In this document: piece after piece, positions 33,583-42,629 of the stretch
Layout of the letters: the number at the start of each line of letters is the position of its first letter
Position numbering within the stretch: position 1 is the stretch's first letter
Source of the DNA: TMED8 sp038125725
Lineage (GTDB): Bacteria; Pseudomonadota; Alphaproteobacteria; Rhodospirillales; Casp-alpha2
Reading direction: 5' to 3'
NCBI GenBank assembly: GCA_038125725.1
Contig: JAYPEK010000004.1
Location: 1 to 64,000, forward strand
DNA length: 64,000 bases
Position numbers and translations under genes: made by a program
The notes under the pieces: generated by a model
The model's database searches: none
Seen by the model: only the letters and a program-made list of their open reading frames with translations
What the model was told of the DNA's origin: nothing

Positions 33583-34605
33583 TTAAGACTGAACGAGACC
33601 CGTCAGCAAATTCCAGATCGGCCGGGTCAGATGCTTGAACTGGTACAGGTAGGCGACGGTGCCGGCCAGCACCCACACCCACAGAAACCGGATTGCGAAG
33701 GCGTGCCGCCGCGTAACGTCCGGCATCGACAAGGCCGCTGACAGGATGTCGGCGGCAACCATGAAGGGGCAAACGAGGGCCGTCAGCAACGCCTGCCCCC
33801 GCGCGCCGTTCTTCCGGTGCGCGTTGAAGGCCTCGCGGTAAATAATGATCTCCCGCAGCGCGAACTCCGCCAGTTGCCGAAATCGCGAGCCGGGCAGATG
33901 GCCGATATGGCGAAGGGCGATCTGCCGGCAACATCGAACCCGGCGGTCGACGTGGCTCATGATGCTGCCCGCGACGATGTGGTAACGCGCCAAGACATCG
34001 TCGAAGACCAGAAACGATTTCGACCGATCGCGCAGCACCGACAGCCATAGGTCAAAATCCTGGGCGTTCCGCAAGCTTTCGTCGAAGCCGCCGGAAACGA
34101 GGATGTCCTGGCGCCTGGCCACGACCGTCGATGTACTGATGTAGCCCTTGCGGTAAAGCGTGATGTAGGGATCGCGGTCTTCGTTGAAACGCTGGGCGCA
34201 GTCGTTCAGTTGTTCGCGCCCGTTGTCGACGATCCATTCATTGTGTGCGACCAGCACATGGTCGCCGGACTCCAATGCCGCGACCGATCGTTCGATGTGG
34301 CCGGGCAGCCATTCGTCGTCGGCATCCAGGAAGGCGACGTAGGAAAACCGCGCCGCGCTCAAGGCCCGGTTTCTGGCGGCGCCGGCGCCCTGGTTCGACT
34401 GCTGTATCAGGATAATCGGCAGCGATGCCTCGAGCGATTGAATGACCGAAACGGTATCGTCCGTCGAGCCATCGTCGACGATGACGATTTCGTCGACCGG
34501 CCGCGTCTGGCCGGCGACGCTGTCGAGCGCCCGCCCGATGGTCGCCGCCACGTTATAGGCCGGGATCACGACGCTGATGCCGCTCGGATTAGAGGTCATT
34601 GACAT
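33583..34605 (-). CDS. Glycosyltransferase family 2
   Basis: This 340-residue GT-A enzyme contains VVIPAYNVAATIGRALDSV, VDDGSTDDTVSVIQ and VAFLDADDEWLPGHIER (D-x-D-type site). A hydrophobic patch at the C-terminus (about 285-340) may form one or two membrane-associating helices. The ATG at 34,605 overlaps the AsnB-like gene by 17 nt; an ATG at 34,599 has better spacing to a GGAAG. It probably adds one sugar of the repeat unit. Donor and linkage are unknown. Confidence 0.85.
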   Translation of the reverse strand: MSMTSNPSGISVVIPAYNVAATIGRALDSVAGQTRPVDEIVIVDDGSTDDTVSVIQSLEASLPIILIQQSNQGAGAARNRALSAARFSYVAFLDADDEWLPGHIERSVAALESGDHVLVAHNEWIVDNGREQLNDCAQRFNEDRDPYITLYRKGYISTSTVVARRQDILVSGGFDESLRNAQDFDLWLSVLRDRSKSFLVFDDVLARYHIVAGSIMSHVDRRVRCCRQIALRHIGHLPGSRFRQLAEFALREIIIYREAFNAHRKNGARGQALLTALVCPFMVAADILSAALSMPDVTRRHAFAIRFLWVWVLAGTVAYLYQFKHLTRPIWNLLTGLVQS

Positions 34606-36478
34606 AGTCTTCCAACGAAATATTCGGCGGCTCCGCATGGAATGGCTGTTCGATATGCAGGCGAACCGTCAGTTCGAGAATCATCAGGGTATAAAGTTGA
34701 AAGGCATTTCGTCGAGGATTGGAAAGCAGGCGGTCGAGTGCCGCGTTCGTCCACCAACCTCTACCCAGGCTTTTCGGCTGCTTCAGCAAATTCGCCGCGC
34801 TGGATGCAAGCCCGCGCTCGAACCACACGGGGACAGGCGAGGCGAAGCCGCGCTTGGGCGCGTCGAGAATCTCTTCGGGGAGAAAATCGGCAGCGATCGA
34901 TTTCTGCAGGCCCTTGGCGCGGCCGTCGGGGGTGCGCACTTCCGGGGGGACGGCCAGGGCGGCCTCGACAAGCCGGTGATCCAGATAGGGGACGCGGCCC
35001 TCGACGCTGACCGCCATGGATGTGCGATCGAGCAGGGCCATCAGGTTGTCGATCAGATAAGTGCAGATATCCGCGTTCAGTGCCGCGGATTGTGCCGGCC
35101 CTTGATAGCCGTCGAAGTATTTCCTCTGCGCCGGCGCGGGTAAGGGCCCGGTCCAGCCCATTTGCCTCAGCGTCGGCGCCGGAAACTGGGTCGTGTGATC
35201 GTGCAGGTAGCCGCCGCCGTCCTGTCGGAACTTATCCGCGCGCGCCAACTTCCAGGCCAGCTCGGGCTTGAAAAGGGCGGTCAGCGGCTCGACCAGATTT
35301 TCCCGAAGGCGCCGTGGGAGCGAGAGATAACGGGTTTCGACGGGAAGCGGAAAGTATCGGCCGTAGCCGGCGAAGAGCTCATCGCCGCCGCTGCCGTTCA
35401 AGGCGACTTTCACATGTTCGGACAATGCGCGCTCGACCAGGAAATTCGGCAGCAACGCCGCGTCGTTGATCGGATCGTCGCAATACCAGACCAGGTTCAG
35501 CAGGTGCTCGGATATGGAGGCGGCGCTGACATCCAGCGTTTGATGCCGGGTCCCGTATTTCTTCGCCACCAGGGCGGCGAGCGGCGTCTCATCGACGTTG
35601 GACCCCTCGAACCGGACGGAAAACGTATTGATGGGGATGTCCGACATTTCCGCCGCCAAGGCGACCATGAGGCCGGAGTCGACGCCGCCCGACAACAGCG
35701 CGCCGACCGGCACATCGCTCCTGAGCTGCAGCCTGACGCTGTCGCGAAGAAGGTCGGTCAGGTTGGCCTTGATCCGGTCGGGATCGTCGAGCGCCGCACC
35801 GGGATGCGGTTTCCAGTATTGCCGCGTGGAAATCTCACCCTTGGCATCGAAGCTCAGGATGCAGCCGGGTGGTACTTTTTGGATGCCGTCATAAAGCGTC
35901 AGCGGCGCGGGAACATAGCCATGCGTGATAAACAGCCGGGCGGCGGCGTCATTGGCACTCGGCGTGATCCCGCCCAGGCCGAGCAATCCCTTGATCTCGG
36001 AGCTGAAGACGATGGACCCATCGTGCCGGCGGCACCAATACAGGGGCTTCACGCCCATGGGGTCGCGGATGAGATGCAACGCCTTCGCCGTCTCGTCGTA
36101 CAGGGCGATTGCGAACATGCCGTTCAGGTCTTCGACGAACCGCAGCCCATCCCTTTCATAGAGAGCCAGCGCGGCCTCCATGTCGCCCGACGTGCGAAAG
36201 CGGTAATCGGGCAGCTGCTGGCGTATCTCCAGGTAGTTGTAGACCTCGCCGTTGCCGATGAAGGCGTGCCCGGCGGCGCTGGAAATCAGCGGCTGGTCAC
36301 CCGTGTCCAAATCGATGATGGAAAGCCGGCGAAAGCCGCATCCGAAGGTTTGCGCCGGGTTGATGTACTGGCGCTCGCCGTCCGGCCCCCTGTGCCGCAG
36401 GGCGTGCAGCGCGGGGGCCAGATCGGGTGGCGGAACGTGGACGCCGTCGGGAAGGAAGTATCCGACAAAGCCGCACAT
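34589..36478 (-). CDS. Asparagine synthase-like glutamine amidotransferase
   Basis: This 629-residue protein has the AsnB two-domain plan. The N-terminal Ntn glutaminase has Cys2 (MCGFVG) and GNGEVYNYLEIR. The synthetase domain has the PP-loop LLSGGVDSGL (263-268) and SGGDELFAGYGRY. Copies in O-antigen and capsule clusters (WbpS-like) are thought to amidate sugar carboxylates, giving uronamides or similar groups, and this copy is likely to do the same here. The start follows the heparinase-family gene by 1 nt, so the two are tightly linked. Confidence 0.9.
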   Translation of the reverse strand: MCGFVGYFLPDGVHVPPPDLAPALHALRHRGPDGERQYINPAQTFGCGFRRLSIIDLDTGDQPLISSAAGHAFIGNGEVYNYLEIRQQLPDYRFRTSGDMEAALALYERDGLRFVEDLNGMFAIALYDETAKALHLIRDPMGVKPLYWCRRHDGSIVFSSEIKGLLGLGGITPSANDAAARLFITHGYVPAPLTLYDGIQKVPPGCILSFDAKGEISTRQYWKPHPGAALDDPDRIKANLTDLLRDSVRLQLRSDVPVGALLSGGVDSGLMVALAAEMSDIPINTFSVRFEGSNVDETPLAALVAKKYGTRHQTLDVSAASISEHLLNLVWYCDDPINDAALLPNFLVERALSEHVKVALNGSGGDELFAGYGRYFPLPVETRYLSLPRRLRENLVEPLTALFKPELAWKLARADKFRQDGGGYLHDHTTQFPAPTLRQMGWTGPLPAPAQRKYFDGYQGPAQSAALNADICTYLIDNLMALLDRTSMAVSVEGRVPYLDHRLVEAALAVPPEVRTPDGRAKGLQKSIAADFLPEEILDAPKRGFASPVPVWFERGLASSAANLLKQPKSLGRGWWTNAALDRLLSNPRRNAFQLYTLMILELTVRLHIEQPFHAEPPNISLEDYVNDL

Positions 36479-36479
36479 G

Positions 36480-38192
36480 CTACAGCACCTCTATCATCAT
36501 GGTCTCCGACCATGGCAATGATGCCCTGGTCTCGACCTCGATTGTCGTCACCGTCCGATGCTCCCCGTAGGCAATCCACTGCCGGCTTGGTTTTATTGTC
36601 ACCTCGCCGTCGACGGTCAGGCGGAAGGCCAGGGAGTCGGAGCGGAGGAGCATGCCGTCCGCCGTGCTTTCGACCCGCAGCGGCGTGTGCAGGGCGCAGT
36701 TAATCCGATGCGCTCCGGTGCCCTCCACCGTATCAGTCACGGTCAGCGCGGTTCCGTTTATCCGGCCCTGCCGGGTGTATCGCTCGATGCCCTTGTGTCG
36801 GGCAAACCCCTTGTGGGAGACCTCGAGCCGATCGCGTCCGGCCGCGATGTCCGGCGGCGGCCCGGAAACGGCGGCCCTGAACGACGGGCTGTAGTAGGGC
36901 CGATTGATGGGGAATGGGTCCATGCCATTAATGCTCAAGCTGTTGTGGGCGCGGGCGGAGCAGGCAAACGCCGAGGTTGCGTCCATCCGGTAGGACCCGC
37001 GCCCGAGATCGACCAAGACGGGCTGGCCGTTGAAATGGAGCTGGAACGAACCGCTGTCCTGATGCCCGTGCCCGGGCATTGGCGGAACGCCATCGGGGCT
37101 GAGGTACCAAAGGCTGTCCCAGCCGTCGCATCCCCAGCGCAGCCATCCGTCTTTTTGCTCCGGCCGGTCCGGAGACCGCAACTCTTGCGCCGACAGCGAC
37201 GCAATCAGGCCCTGCTCCGCCTCGGAAAGCGTGCCGAGCCAGCCATCGGTTTTGCCGCTTGCAATGCCTGCAACGAAGGCGGGCGGACAGTCCGGCGAGA
37301 TGTCGCCGATCAACGGAACGACGCCTGGAAAGTTGAATGTCTGGGCCGCGGCCAGGGCCCGGCCCGCGACCTCGCCAAGGGCGGCGGCGGCTTCGTCATC
37401 GTGACGGACGGCCAACAGCCAGGCGGCGAGATAGTTCTTGGTCAACAAGAGGTGATAGTGGGAGGAGCCTTCCCGGAGCATGCCGGAAGGCAGGAAAATC
37501 CGCCCGGCCTCGTTGAGGAGGATCTCCCGTCCCAAGGCGGCCGCCCTCGGCAGGCCGAGCTCCAGGCCGAGGGTGAACAGACCCCGGCCATTGTTGGCTA
37601 GATGGTTCGACGTGAAGTGCTCGCCGAAATACTCGAGATGATCGGCGATCCATTTTGCGTGTTTGGCCAACCCGTCCAGGGATTTTTGCGCCGGCGCTGG
37701 CAGGCCGTGTGATCGCGCATAGGACAGGATATTGATCGCCCGTTCGGCGGCCGTGTACGGATGCCAGGGCCAGCCCTCCCCGCCATCGCCGAAATGGTCC
37801 AGCCAGGTTCCCCACAAATGCCAGACCCATTCCGGTGCCACCGGTTCATGGGCAAACGGCAGCCAGGCGAAGCGGTGCAGGCCCAGGTAGGTTTCGTGAT
37901 CCTCTTGCGGCTCCAGAAAAACGCGTTCTGCATCCGCCGCCGCCAGCCGGATGACCTTTCCGTGCAGGCGAATCTCCAGCGCGTCCAGCGGCGCCGGTAC
38001 CGGCGCGCATTCAAAGCCATCGCCGTTGCCGACTGGCTCCGAGGGAATGGGTAATGAACCCGAGAGGTAGGGCGGTCGGTGCGGGACAAATCGGGGCGGC
38101 CCCCCGGTCAGCCTCAAGGCCCGCCTGAGCAGCCATGAGCGCAAAACCGGATCGGATCGCAGTTGATTGAGTTTCCGAAGAATCGCTGACAT
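36480..38192 (-). CDS. Heparinase II/III family protein
   Basis: This 570-residue protein starts at ATG 38,192 (MSAILRKLNQLRSDPVLRSW). The longer open frame upstream is arginine-rich and reads through the stop of the acetyltransferase gene. An alpha/alpha toroid region precedes a C-terminal beta-sandwich with MPGHGHQDSGSFQLHFNGQ and FACSARAHNSLSINGMD, the family's active-site region. No signal peptide is seen. Known members cleave acidic polysaccharides by beta-elimination. In polysaccharide clusters they may trim product or act as a quality-control lyase. The substrate is unknown. Confidence 0.82.
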   Translation of the reverse strand: MSAILRKLNQLRSDPVLRSWLLRRALRLTGGPPRFVPHRPPYLSGSLPIPSEPVGNGDGFECAPVPAPLDALEIRLHGKVIRLAAADAERVFLEPQEDHETYLGLHRFAWLPFAHEPVAPEWVWHLWGTWLDHFGDGGEGWPWHPYTAAERAINILSYARSHGLPAPAQKSLDGLAKHAKWIADHLEYFGEHFTSNHLANNGRGLFTLGLELGLPRAAALGREILLNEAGRIFLPSGMLREGSSHYHLLLTKNYLAAWLLAVRHDDEAAAALGEVAGRALAAAQTFNFPGVVPLIGDISPDCPPAFVAGIASGKTDGWLGTLSEAEQGLIASLSAQELRSPDRPEQKDGWLRWGCDGWDSLWYLSPDGVPPMPGHGHQDSGSFQLHFNGQPVLVDLGRGSYRMDATSAFACSARAHNSLSINGMDPFPINRPYYSPSFRAAVSGPPPDIAAGRDRLEVSHKGFARHKGIERYTRQGRINGTALTVTDTVEGTGAHRINCALHTPLRVESTADGMLLRSDSLAFRLTVDGEVTIKPSRQWIAYGEHRTVTTIEVETRASLPWSETMMIEVL

Positions 38193-38224
38193 AGCGGATC
38201 GAACCAAACCCGGTTTGCACCCGG

Positions 38225-38872
38225 TTACGGCGTTTGCTTTCGAATAACCCGGGCCGGATTTCCCACCACGGTTTCTCCGTCCGCGACATCGCGGATAACC
38301 ACGGCGCCGGCGCCGACGAGCGCGCCATCGCCGATTCTGATGCCCTGGATGATCGTCGCGCCGGTTCCGATGTGGGTTCCCTCGCCGACCTCGACGCTGC
38401 CGGAAAGGGTGCAGCCGGGCGCGATATGGCAGTGCCGGCCGATCGTGCAATCATGGTCGACCGAAGCCGCGGTATTGATGATGGTGTTCTCGCCGATTCT
38501 GGCACCGCATTGGATGGTCGCATGTGCGAAAACCTGGGCGCCTTCGTCCAGGGTTGCGGAGGGGGATACATATGCTCTTTCGTGCATGACGGAGACAAAC
38601 CCGTATCCCCGGGCCTTATAGGTCTCATAGAGCGCCTGGCGGGCCTTCGTCGAGCTTGCGCCGCCGAGCCCGTTGGCCAGTTGCACCGTATCCGGATCGT
38701 AATTCTCGATGATCGAATCGTCTCCCAGGACCGGGATTTGGCCCAACAGCAGGCTGCCTCCGGGCTTCTGCGGGTCGGTAAAGCCGATGATTTCAAGCTG
38801 CCGCATCTGCATCGCCTCGGCGACGACCACTGCGTGGCCGCCGGCTGACAGAATGAGGACTGGCTTGGACAT
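38225..38872 (-). CDS. NeuD/PglD-family sugar acetyltransferase
   Basis: This 215-residue protein has an N-terminal Rossmann-like sugar-nucleotide domain (KPVLILSAGGHAVVVAEAM) and a left-handed beta-helix with hexapeptide repeats from about residue 95 (AHATIQCGARIGENTIINT). The histidine region SVDHDCTIGRHCHIAPGCTL is typical for PglD/NeuD. The family N-acetylates UDP- or GDP-4-amino sugars (LegH role) or O-acetylates sialic acid. Next to LegF it is the best candidate for the 4-N-acetyl step of the legionaminate pathway. Confidence 0.88.
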   Translation of the reverse strand: MSKPVLILSAGGHAVVVAEAMQMRQLEIIGFTDPQKPGGSLLLGQIPVLGDDSIIENYDPDTVQLANGLGGASSTKARQALYETYKARGYGFVSVMHERAYVSPSATLDEGAQVFAHATIQCGARIGENTIINTAASVDHDCTIGRHCHIAPGCTLSGSVEVGEGTHIGTGATIIQGIRIGDGALVGAGAVVIRDVADGETVVGNPARVIRKQTP

Positions 38873-38911
38873 CTCTACGGCAATCGGCTGTTGAGCATCG
38901 GACGGTATTTC

Positions 38912-39619
38912 TTAGTCCGTTTCTGGCGAGTTTGCCATGCGCATCAGCCGCTCGGCCTGCTGAAAGTCCGGAAGCGTATCGATGTCGACGGACCGTTCGG
39001 GCGGCATGAAATAGGCCAGTGTCGCGGCATCCAACAATGTCTTGTGCTGCAAGTACCAATCAATTTTCACAATGTAGACGGCGCCGTTCAGCAGGTAGAC
39101 GGGCGGCAGGTCGTGCCGGGGCGTATTGACCATCTCCCAGCCCATGACGGGTGTCATCCTGTGTTCGCCATCCACGGAAAACATCCAATAGGGCGGTTTC
39201 GGCGCCGTCGTGACGCTGAGGCAGGCCATGGCCCCCGCCTCGATGCAGAGGTTGAAGCATCCGTCGATGTCCTCGCTTCGGCGCAAGGGGGATGTCGGCT
39301 GCAGCACGGCCAGATATTCGCAGCCGTGATCGAAGGCCGTCAGCGCATGGGTCAGCGTATCGGATAGCAAGGCCTCGTCGGTGGCCAATTCGTCGGGCCG
39401 CTGAAAGGGCACTTCGCAGCCGAGATCGCGGCACACGGCGATGATTTCCGGATCGTCGCTGGTCAGGATCAGCCGCTCGACGCAGGCGGCGCCCCTCGCC
39501 GCCTCGATGGTCCAGGCAATCAACGGCTTGCCGTGGAGCGGGCGCAAATTCTTGCCGGGCAGGCCCTTGGAGCCGCCGCGCGCGGGAATGACCGCCAGAA
39601 CAGAATTCTTCTTCGACAT
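38912..39619 (-). CDS. CMP-nonulosonate cytidylyltransferase (LegF/NeuA/PseF type)
   Basis: This 235-residue enzyme activates a nonulosonic acid with CTP. The signature VIPARGGSKGLPGKNLRPL (about 10-28) and the acidic metal site near the C-terminus (VDIDTLPDFQQAE) are standard. Length is typical of single-domain CMP-NulO synthetases. With LegB, LegC, LegG and LegI homologues at 51-64 kb, CMP-legionaminate is the expected product. Sequence alone cannot exclude CMP-Neu5Ac or CMP-pseudaminate. It lies 39 nt upstream of the NeuD-like gene and is divergent from the MBOAT gene. Confidence 0.9.
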   Translation of the reverse strand: MSKKNSVLAVIPARGGSKGLPGKNLRPLHGKPLIAWTIEAARGAACVERLILTSDDPEIIAVCRDLGCEVPFQRPDELATDEALLSDTLTHALTAFDHGCEYLAVLQPTSPLRRSEDIDGCFNLCIEAGAMACLSVTTAPKPPYWMFSVDGEHRMTPVMGWEMVNTPRHDLPPVYLLNGAVYIVKIDWYLQHKTLLDAATLAYFMPPERSVDIDTLPDFQQAERLMRMANSPETD

Positions 39620-39688
39620 TGGCCCGTAAATACCGTTACGCCGGTCTCAGACAGCAGACTTAACAGAGACGGCCATCAAATGCACAAA

Positions 39689-39732
39689 CCTTTACATTCA
39701 AATACGCCGACCCTTACATTTCATTTTCGCCG
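39689..39732. repeat. Two 21-22-bp direct repeats in the divergent intergenic region
   Basis: CCTTTACATT...ACGCCG at 39,689-39,709 and CCCTTACATT...TTCGCCG at 39,711-39,732 are near-identical at both ends. They lie in the 242-bp gap between the LegF-like gene (minus) and the MBOAT gene (plus). The helical-turn-scale phasing would suit an operator, but no regulator is identified. Nothing else is seen in this gap. Confidence 0.4.
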
Positions 39733-39861
39733 TCGTCGCGGCATCTTGCTTTGTGTGTTGGCCGGAGGTAGCGTCCGCGCGCCGTCGCAAGGCAGGACAT
39801 CGTTCAGTGAGCCACTCCGCGCTTCCGGCGCGGACGAAAAGCCGATTTACGGGAAGCGCGA

Positions 39862-41421
39862 TTGTTATTCCAATCTGTTGAGTTTTGCTTCTTCTTCCTT
39901 CCGCTAGCCTATTTCGGCTATTTGCTCATTGGCAGGTCCGGAAATTCAACGCTCAGCGTCTATTGGATGATCGGGCTTTCACTGGTCTTCTATGGTTGGT
40001 GGAATCCACCTTATGTGCTGCTTTTGTTGGGTTCTGTCGTATTCAATTACCTGATTGGCCGGGCCATCGAGGCAAATTTGAAAAGCCGGCGGGCGACGTT
40101 TTTCCTGATCATGGGCTGTGCGGGAAATCTACTGTTCCTGGGCCATTTCAAATACACGGATTTCTTGATCGAAAACTTTAACTGGATTTTCGATACCGAT
40201 TACCAAGTGCAAGGGATTCTGCTGCCGCTTGCAATATCGTTCTATTCGTTCCAGCAAATTGCTTTCTTGGCCGACACCCATGCCGGATTGAGCCGTCGCC
40301 CCAGCTTCGCGAAGTACAGTTTGTTCGTGATCTTTTTTCCGCAGTTGATCGCCGGTCCGATTGTTCATCAGCGTGAGATGCTGCCGCAGTTCGAAGAGCG
40401 CGATTTCTCGGCGTCCAGCGCCCGGGATGCGGCCATCGGCCTTTCGATTTTTATCATCGGCTTGTTCAAAAAAGTCATTATCGCGGACCCATTGGCGGTT
40501 CACGTCAACACGGTCTATGGCGCGGCCGGCGGCGCGGTTCATTTTTTCGACGCCTGGGCGGTGTGGGCGGGATACACATTTCAGCTCTATTTCGATTTCT
40601 CCGCCTATTCGGATATGGCGGTCGGTCTTGCCCGCCTGTTCGGCATTGTCTTGCCGATCAATTTTTATTCCCCGTTGAAATCCACCAGCATGATCATGTT
40701 CTTCCAGCGCTGGCACATAACCGTCACGCGCTTTTTCCTGATGTATCTGTACACGCCGATCTCCACCTATCTGATGCGCCGGACCCGGAGCCGGAAATTA
40801 ACCCCTTTCCCGCAGTTCATGCTGATCATGGCGTTGCCCATGGTTATTACCTTTCTGTTATCAGGCCTATGGCATGGCGCGGCCTGGGGATACGTTTTTT
40901 GCCTCGGGATTCTCGGGCTGGCGCTGGTGGCAAACCACGCCTGGCGATTTTTCCAGTTTCCGCGGCTCAATTGGCTGGTGGGCGGCGCCTTAACCTTCGC
41001 GACCTTCTCCACAAGCCTCGTCTACTTCCGTGCTGAAGAAATCGGCCTCGCACATCAGATTTTCTTTGCCATGTTCGGCGGAAACGGCGTTTCGTTGCCG
41101 ATGGCGCTGAAAGCGCACCTTGGAGCCCTGATGAACCCGGAGGTCCTGCCGGTCCATTGGGCGCATGCGCGGGTGAGCCTCGTTTTCATACCGCAGATCA
41201 TTCTTGTTTCGGCCCTGGTGTTCTGGCTGCCCAATGTCTATCAGATTTTCGCGTCCTGGAACCCAGGACTTGGTGGCGCCGGCTCAACGCCCGATCCGGA
41301 GGCCCGGGCGGTTTTCAAATGGTCGTTCAAAGCCGGTTGGGCGGCGTTTATCGCGGCGCTGGCGGCCGCATGTATTTTGAAGGGCGGGGTGCCGCAGGAA
41401 TTCCAATATTTTCAGTTCTAG
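39862..41421 (+). CDS. MBOAT-family O-acyltransferase, AlgI-like
   Basis: This 519-residue membrane protein has about ten to twelve segments. The TTG at 39,862 gives MLFQSVEFCFFFLPLAYFGY, which matches the usual AlgI N-terminus (a short segment, then FLPL), and a GGGAAGCG lies upstream. The invariant MBOAT histidine is in LSGLWHGAAWGYV (H338), and YFDFSAYSDMAVGLARLFG is the AlgI hallmark. Such proteins move acyl groups across the inner membrane onto exopolysaccharides. The convergent neighbour ends 12 nt away. An acyl donor from the ACP cassette beyond it is inferred. Confidence 0.92.
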   Translation: MLFQSVEFCFFFLPLAYFGYLLIGRSGNSTLSVYWMIGLSLVFYGWWNPPYVLLLLGSVVFNYLIGRAIEANLKSRRATFFLIMGCAGNLLFLGHFKYTDFLIENFNWIFDTDYQVQGILLPLAISFYSFQQIAFLADTHAGLSRRPSFAKYSLFVIFFPQLIAGPIVHQREMLPQFEERDFSASSARDAAIGLSIFIIGLFKKVIIADPLAVHVNTVYGAAGGAVHFFDAWAVWAGYTFQLYFDFSAYSDMAVGLARLFGIVLPINFYSPLKSTSMIMFFQRWHITVTRFFLMYLYTPISTYLMRRTRSRKLTPFPQFMLIMALPMVITFLLSGLWHGAAWGYVFCLGILGLALVANHAWRFFQFPRLNWLVGGALTFATFSTSLVYFRAEEIGLAHQIFFAMFGGNGVSLPMALKAHLGALMNPEVLPVHWAHARVSLVFIPQIILVSALVFWLPNVYQIFASWNPGLGGAGSTPDPEARAVFKWSFKAGWAAFIAALAAACILKGGVPQEFQYFQF

Positions 41422-41433
41422 CCGCGCTGAAGA

Positions 41434-42378
41434 CTAGGCCTTGGAAAGGAGCGCGCCGTAATTCATGGGCCGCTTTACCATGTCAGGGGTATCCGTCGGA
41501 TAGATCGGCAATGGCCAGTCGTTTTCAATCCGCCAGCCCGATGCCGTGACCAACTTGCGAATATCGTCGACTTTTTCGAACATGAAGATGTGGTCGATAT
41601 TTGCGGCGAAGACCACCGTCGTGATGAACAGCTTGGTTCGGTCGTCGGCCAGTTCGCGCAGGTTTTCCAGGACTTGCCCGGGCGTTTCGATATGCTCAAG
41701 CACTTCGCCCATGATGATGCCGTCAAGTTTGGCGGCGGGCGGGCGATAGTCGCCGGTGATGCTTGCCAGTTGAAAATCTACGCTCGAGCCGGCATCCAGG
41801 TCCGGTGCCGTGAAGGTCTTGCAGAAATCGATGGCGAATTGACTGATGTCTATGCCTTCATAGGTCACGCATTCATGCGCCGTCAGCAGTTGCGAAAGGT
41901 GGTAGCCCGTTCCGACGCCGATTTCCAAGACCGATGGGGACGCAGGTAATTGCGTCAGGAACGCGGTCTTGAAAGCATGATTGAGCCTGAAGTGGTTCGG
42001 CCATAAGGCCTCGGTCAGCAGCAGTCCGGGCAGGTAATAGGCGCCGAACACATCCTCATTGTGATAGACCTGTTCCGCCGCCTCGCGTTCACTGGACAGC
42101 AGATAGCGCCCGGTTTTTTCCAATTGTTGTTGAAGACGCAGAAACTCAATGGACAGGTGGATATACGATTTAACCATCCCATCAATCCAGAGCCGGTCGT
42201 CGTCGAAGATCAGTTGCAGGCGACGACCGGTCGTCTCAAGGACGGCCAGCCGTTCGTTGAAGGAATGCGGATCCGATTCGAGCGCGGCTTTGTGCAGAAA
42301 CGGCATCTGCTGCTGCAGGGACGCGAGAATGGCATGCGCAACAGGAGTTTGATGCTGACCTGTCGGCGCGGAGGTCAC
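41434..42378 (-). CDS. SAM-dependent methyltransferase of the acyl cassette
   Basis: This 314-residue protein has a helical N-terminal region (about 1-125) ahead of a class I SAM domain with VLEIGVGTGYHLSQLL (about 150-165), GIIMGEVLEHIETPGQVL and LFITTVVFAANIDHIF. Its start overlaps the acyl carrier protein gene by 4 nt, so it may act on an ACP-bound acyl group or the finished ester. Other members of the group methylate sugars, and that alternative remains open. Confidence 0.8.
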   Translation of the reverse strand: MTSAPTGQHQTPVAHAILASLQQQMPFLHKAALESDPHSFNERLAVLETTGRRLQLIFDDDRLWIDGMVKSYIHLSIEFLRLQQQLEKTGRYLLSSEREAAEQVYHNEDVFGAYYLPGLLLTEALWPNHFRLNHAFKTAFLTQLPASPSVLEIGVGTGYHLSQLLTAHECVTYEGIDISQFAIDFCKTFTAPDLDAGSSVDFQLASITGDYRPPAAKLDGIIMGEVLEHIETPGQVLENLRELADDRTKLFITTVVFAANIDHIFMFEKVDDIRKLVTASGWRIENDWPLPIYPTDTPDMVKRPMNYGALLSKA

Positions 42379-42617
42379 GAAAAATCGACCCCTTTTGCCT
42401 CGAGGGCATCCTTGATGATTCCGATCGTCCGAAACTCGACGATTTCCAGCACGTTGAAACTCACCTCGAAGACCATCTCCAGCTCATTAATGAGATTGAT
42501 CATGCCGAAGGAATCCCATCGAGCGATCGAATCTTGGGAAGAGCTTTCATCGAGGGTCGACGGGTCAACCTTGAAGACCTCCCCGACCGTTTCAAACAGG
42601 GTCTGCAAATTATTCAT
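42375..42617 (-). CDS. Acyl carrier protein
   Basis: This 80-residue protein has the acidic four-helix ACP pattern. The phosphopantetheine-attachment serine is S36 in RWDSFGMINLI, where housekeeping ACPs have DSL. It is clearly not AcpP. Standalone ACPs of this type pair with FkbH-like enzymes or dedicated ligases in polyketide and surface-glycan clusters. It is encoded 12 nt after the FkbH-like gene and overlaps the methyltransferase gene by 4 nt. The expected cargo is a short hydroxyacyl group. Confidence 0.88.
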   Translation of the reverse strand: MNNLQTLFETVGEVFKVDPSTLDESSSQDSIARWDSFGMINLINELEMVFEVSFNVLEIVEFRTIGIIKDALEAKGVDFS

Positions 42618-42629
42618 CGTGGGAGCCTT

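Noticed and set aside
38206..38226. Possible terminator between acetyltransferase and heparinase genes
   Set aside because: The stem is broken by missing G residues and no T-run follows on the minus strand.
36480..38450. Longer open frame (656 codons) for the heparinase-family gene
   Set aside because: The extra N-terminus is arginine-rich, lies inside the acetyltransferase gene in another frame, and has no family similarity; the ATG at 38,192 fits.
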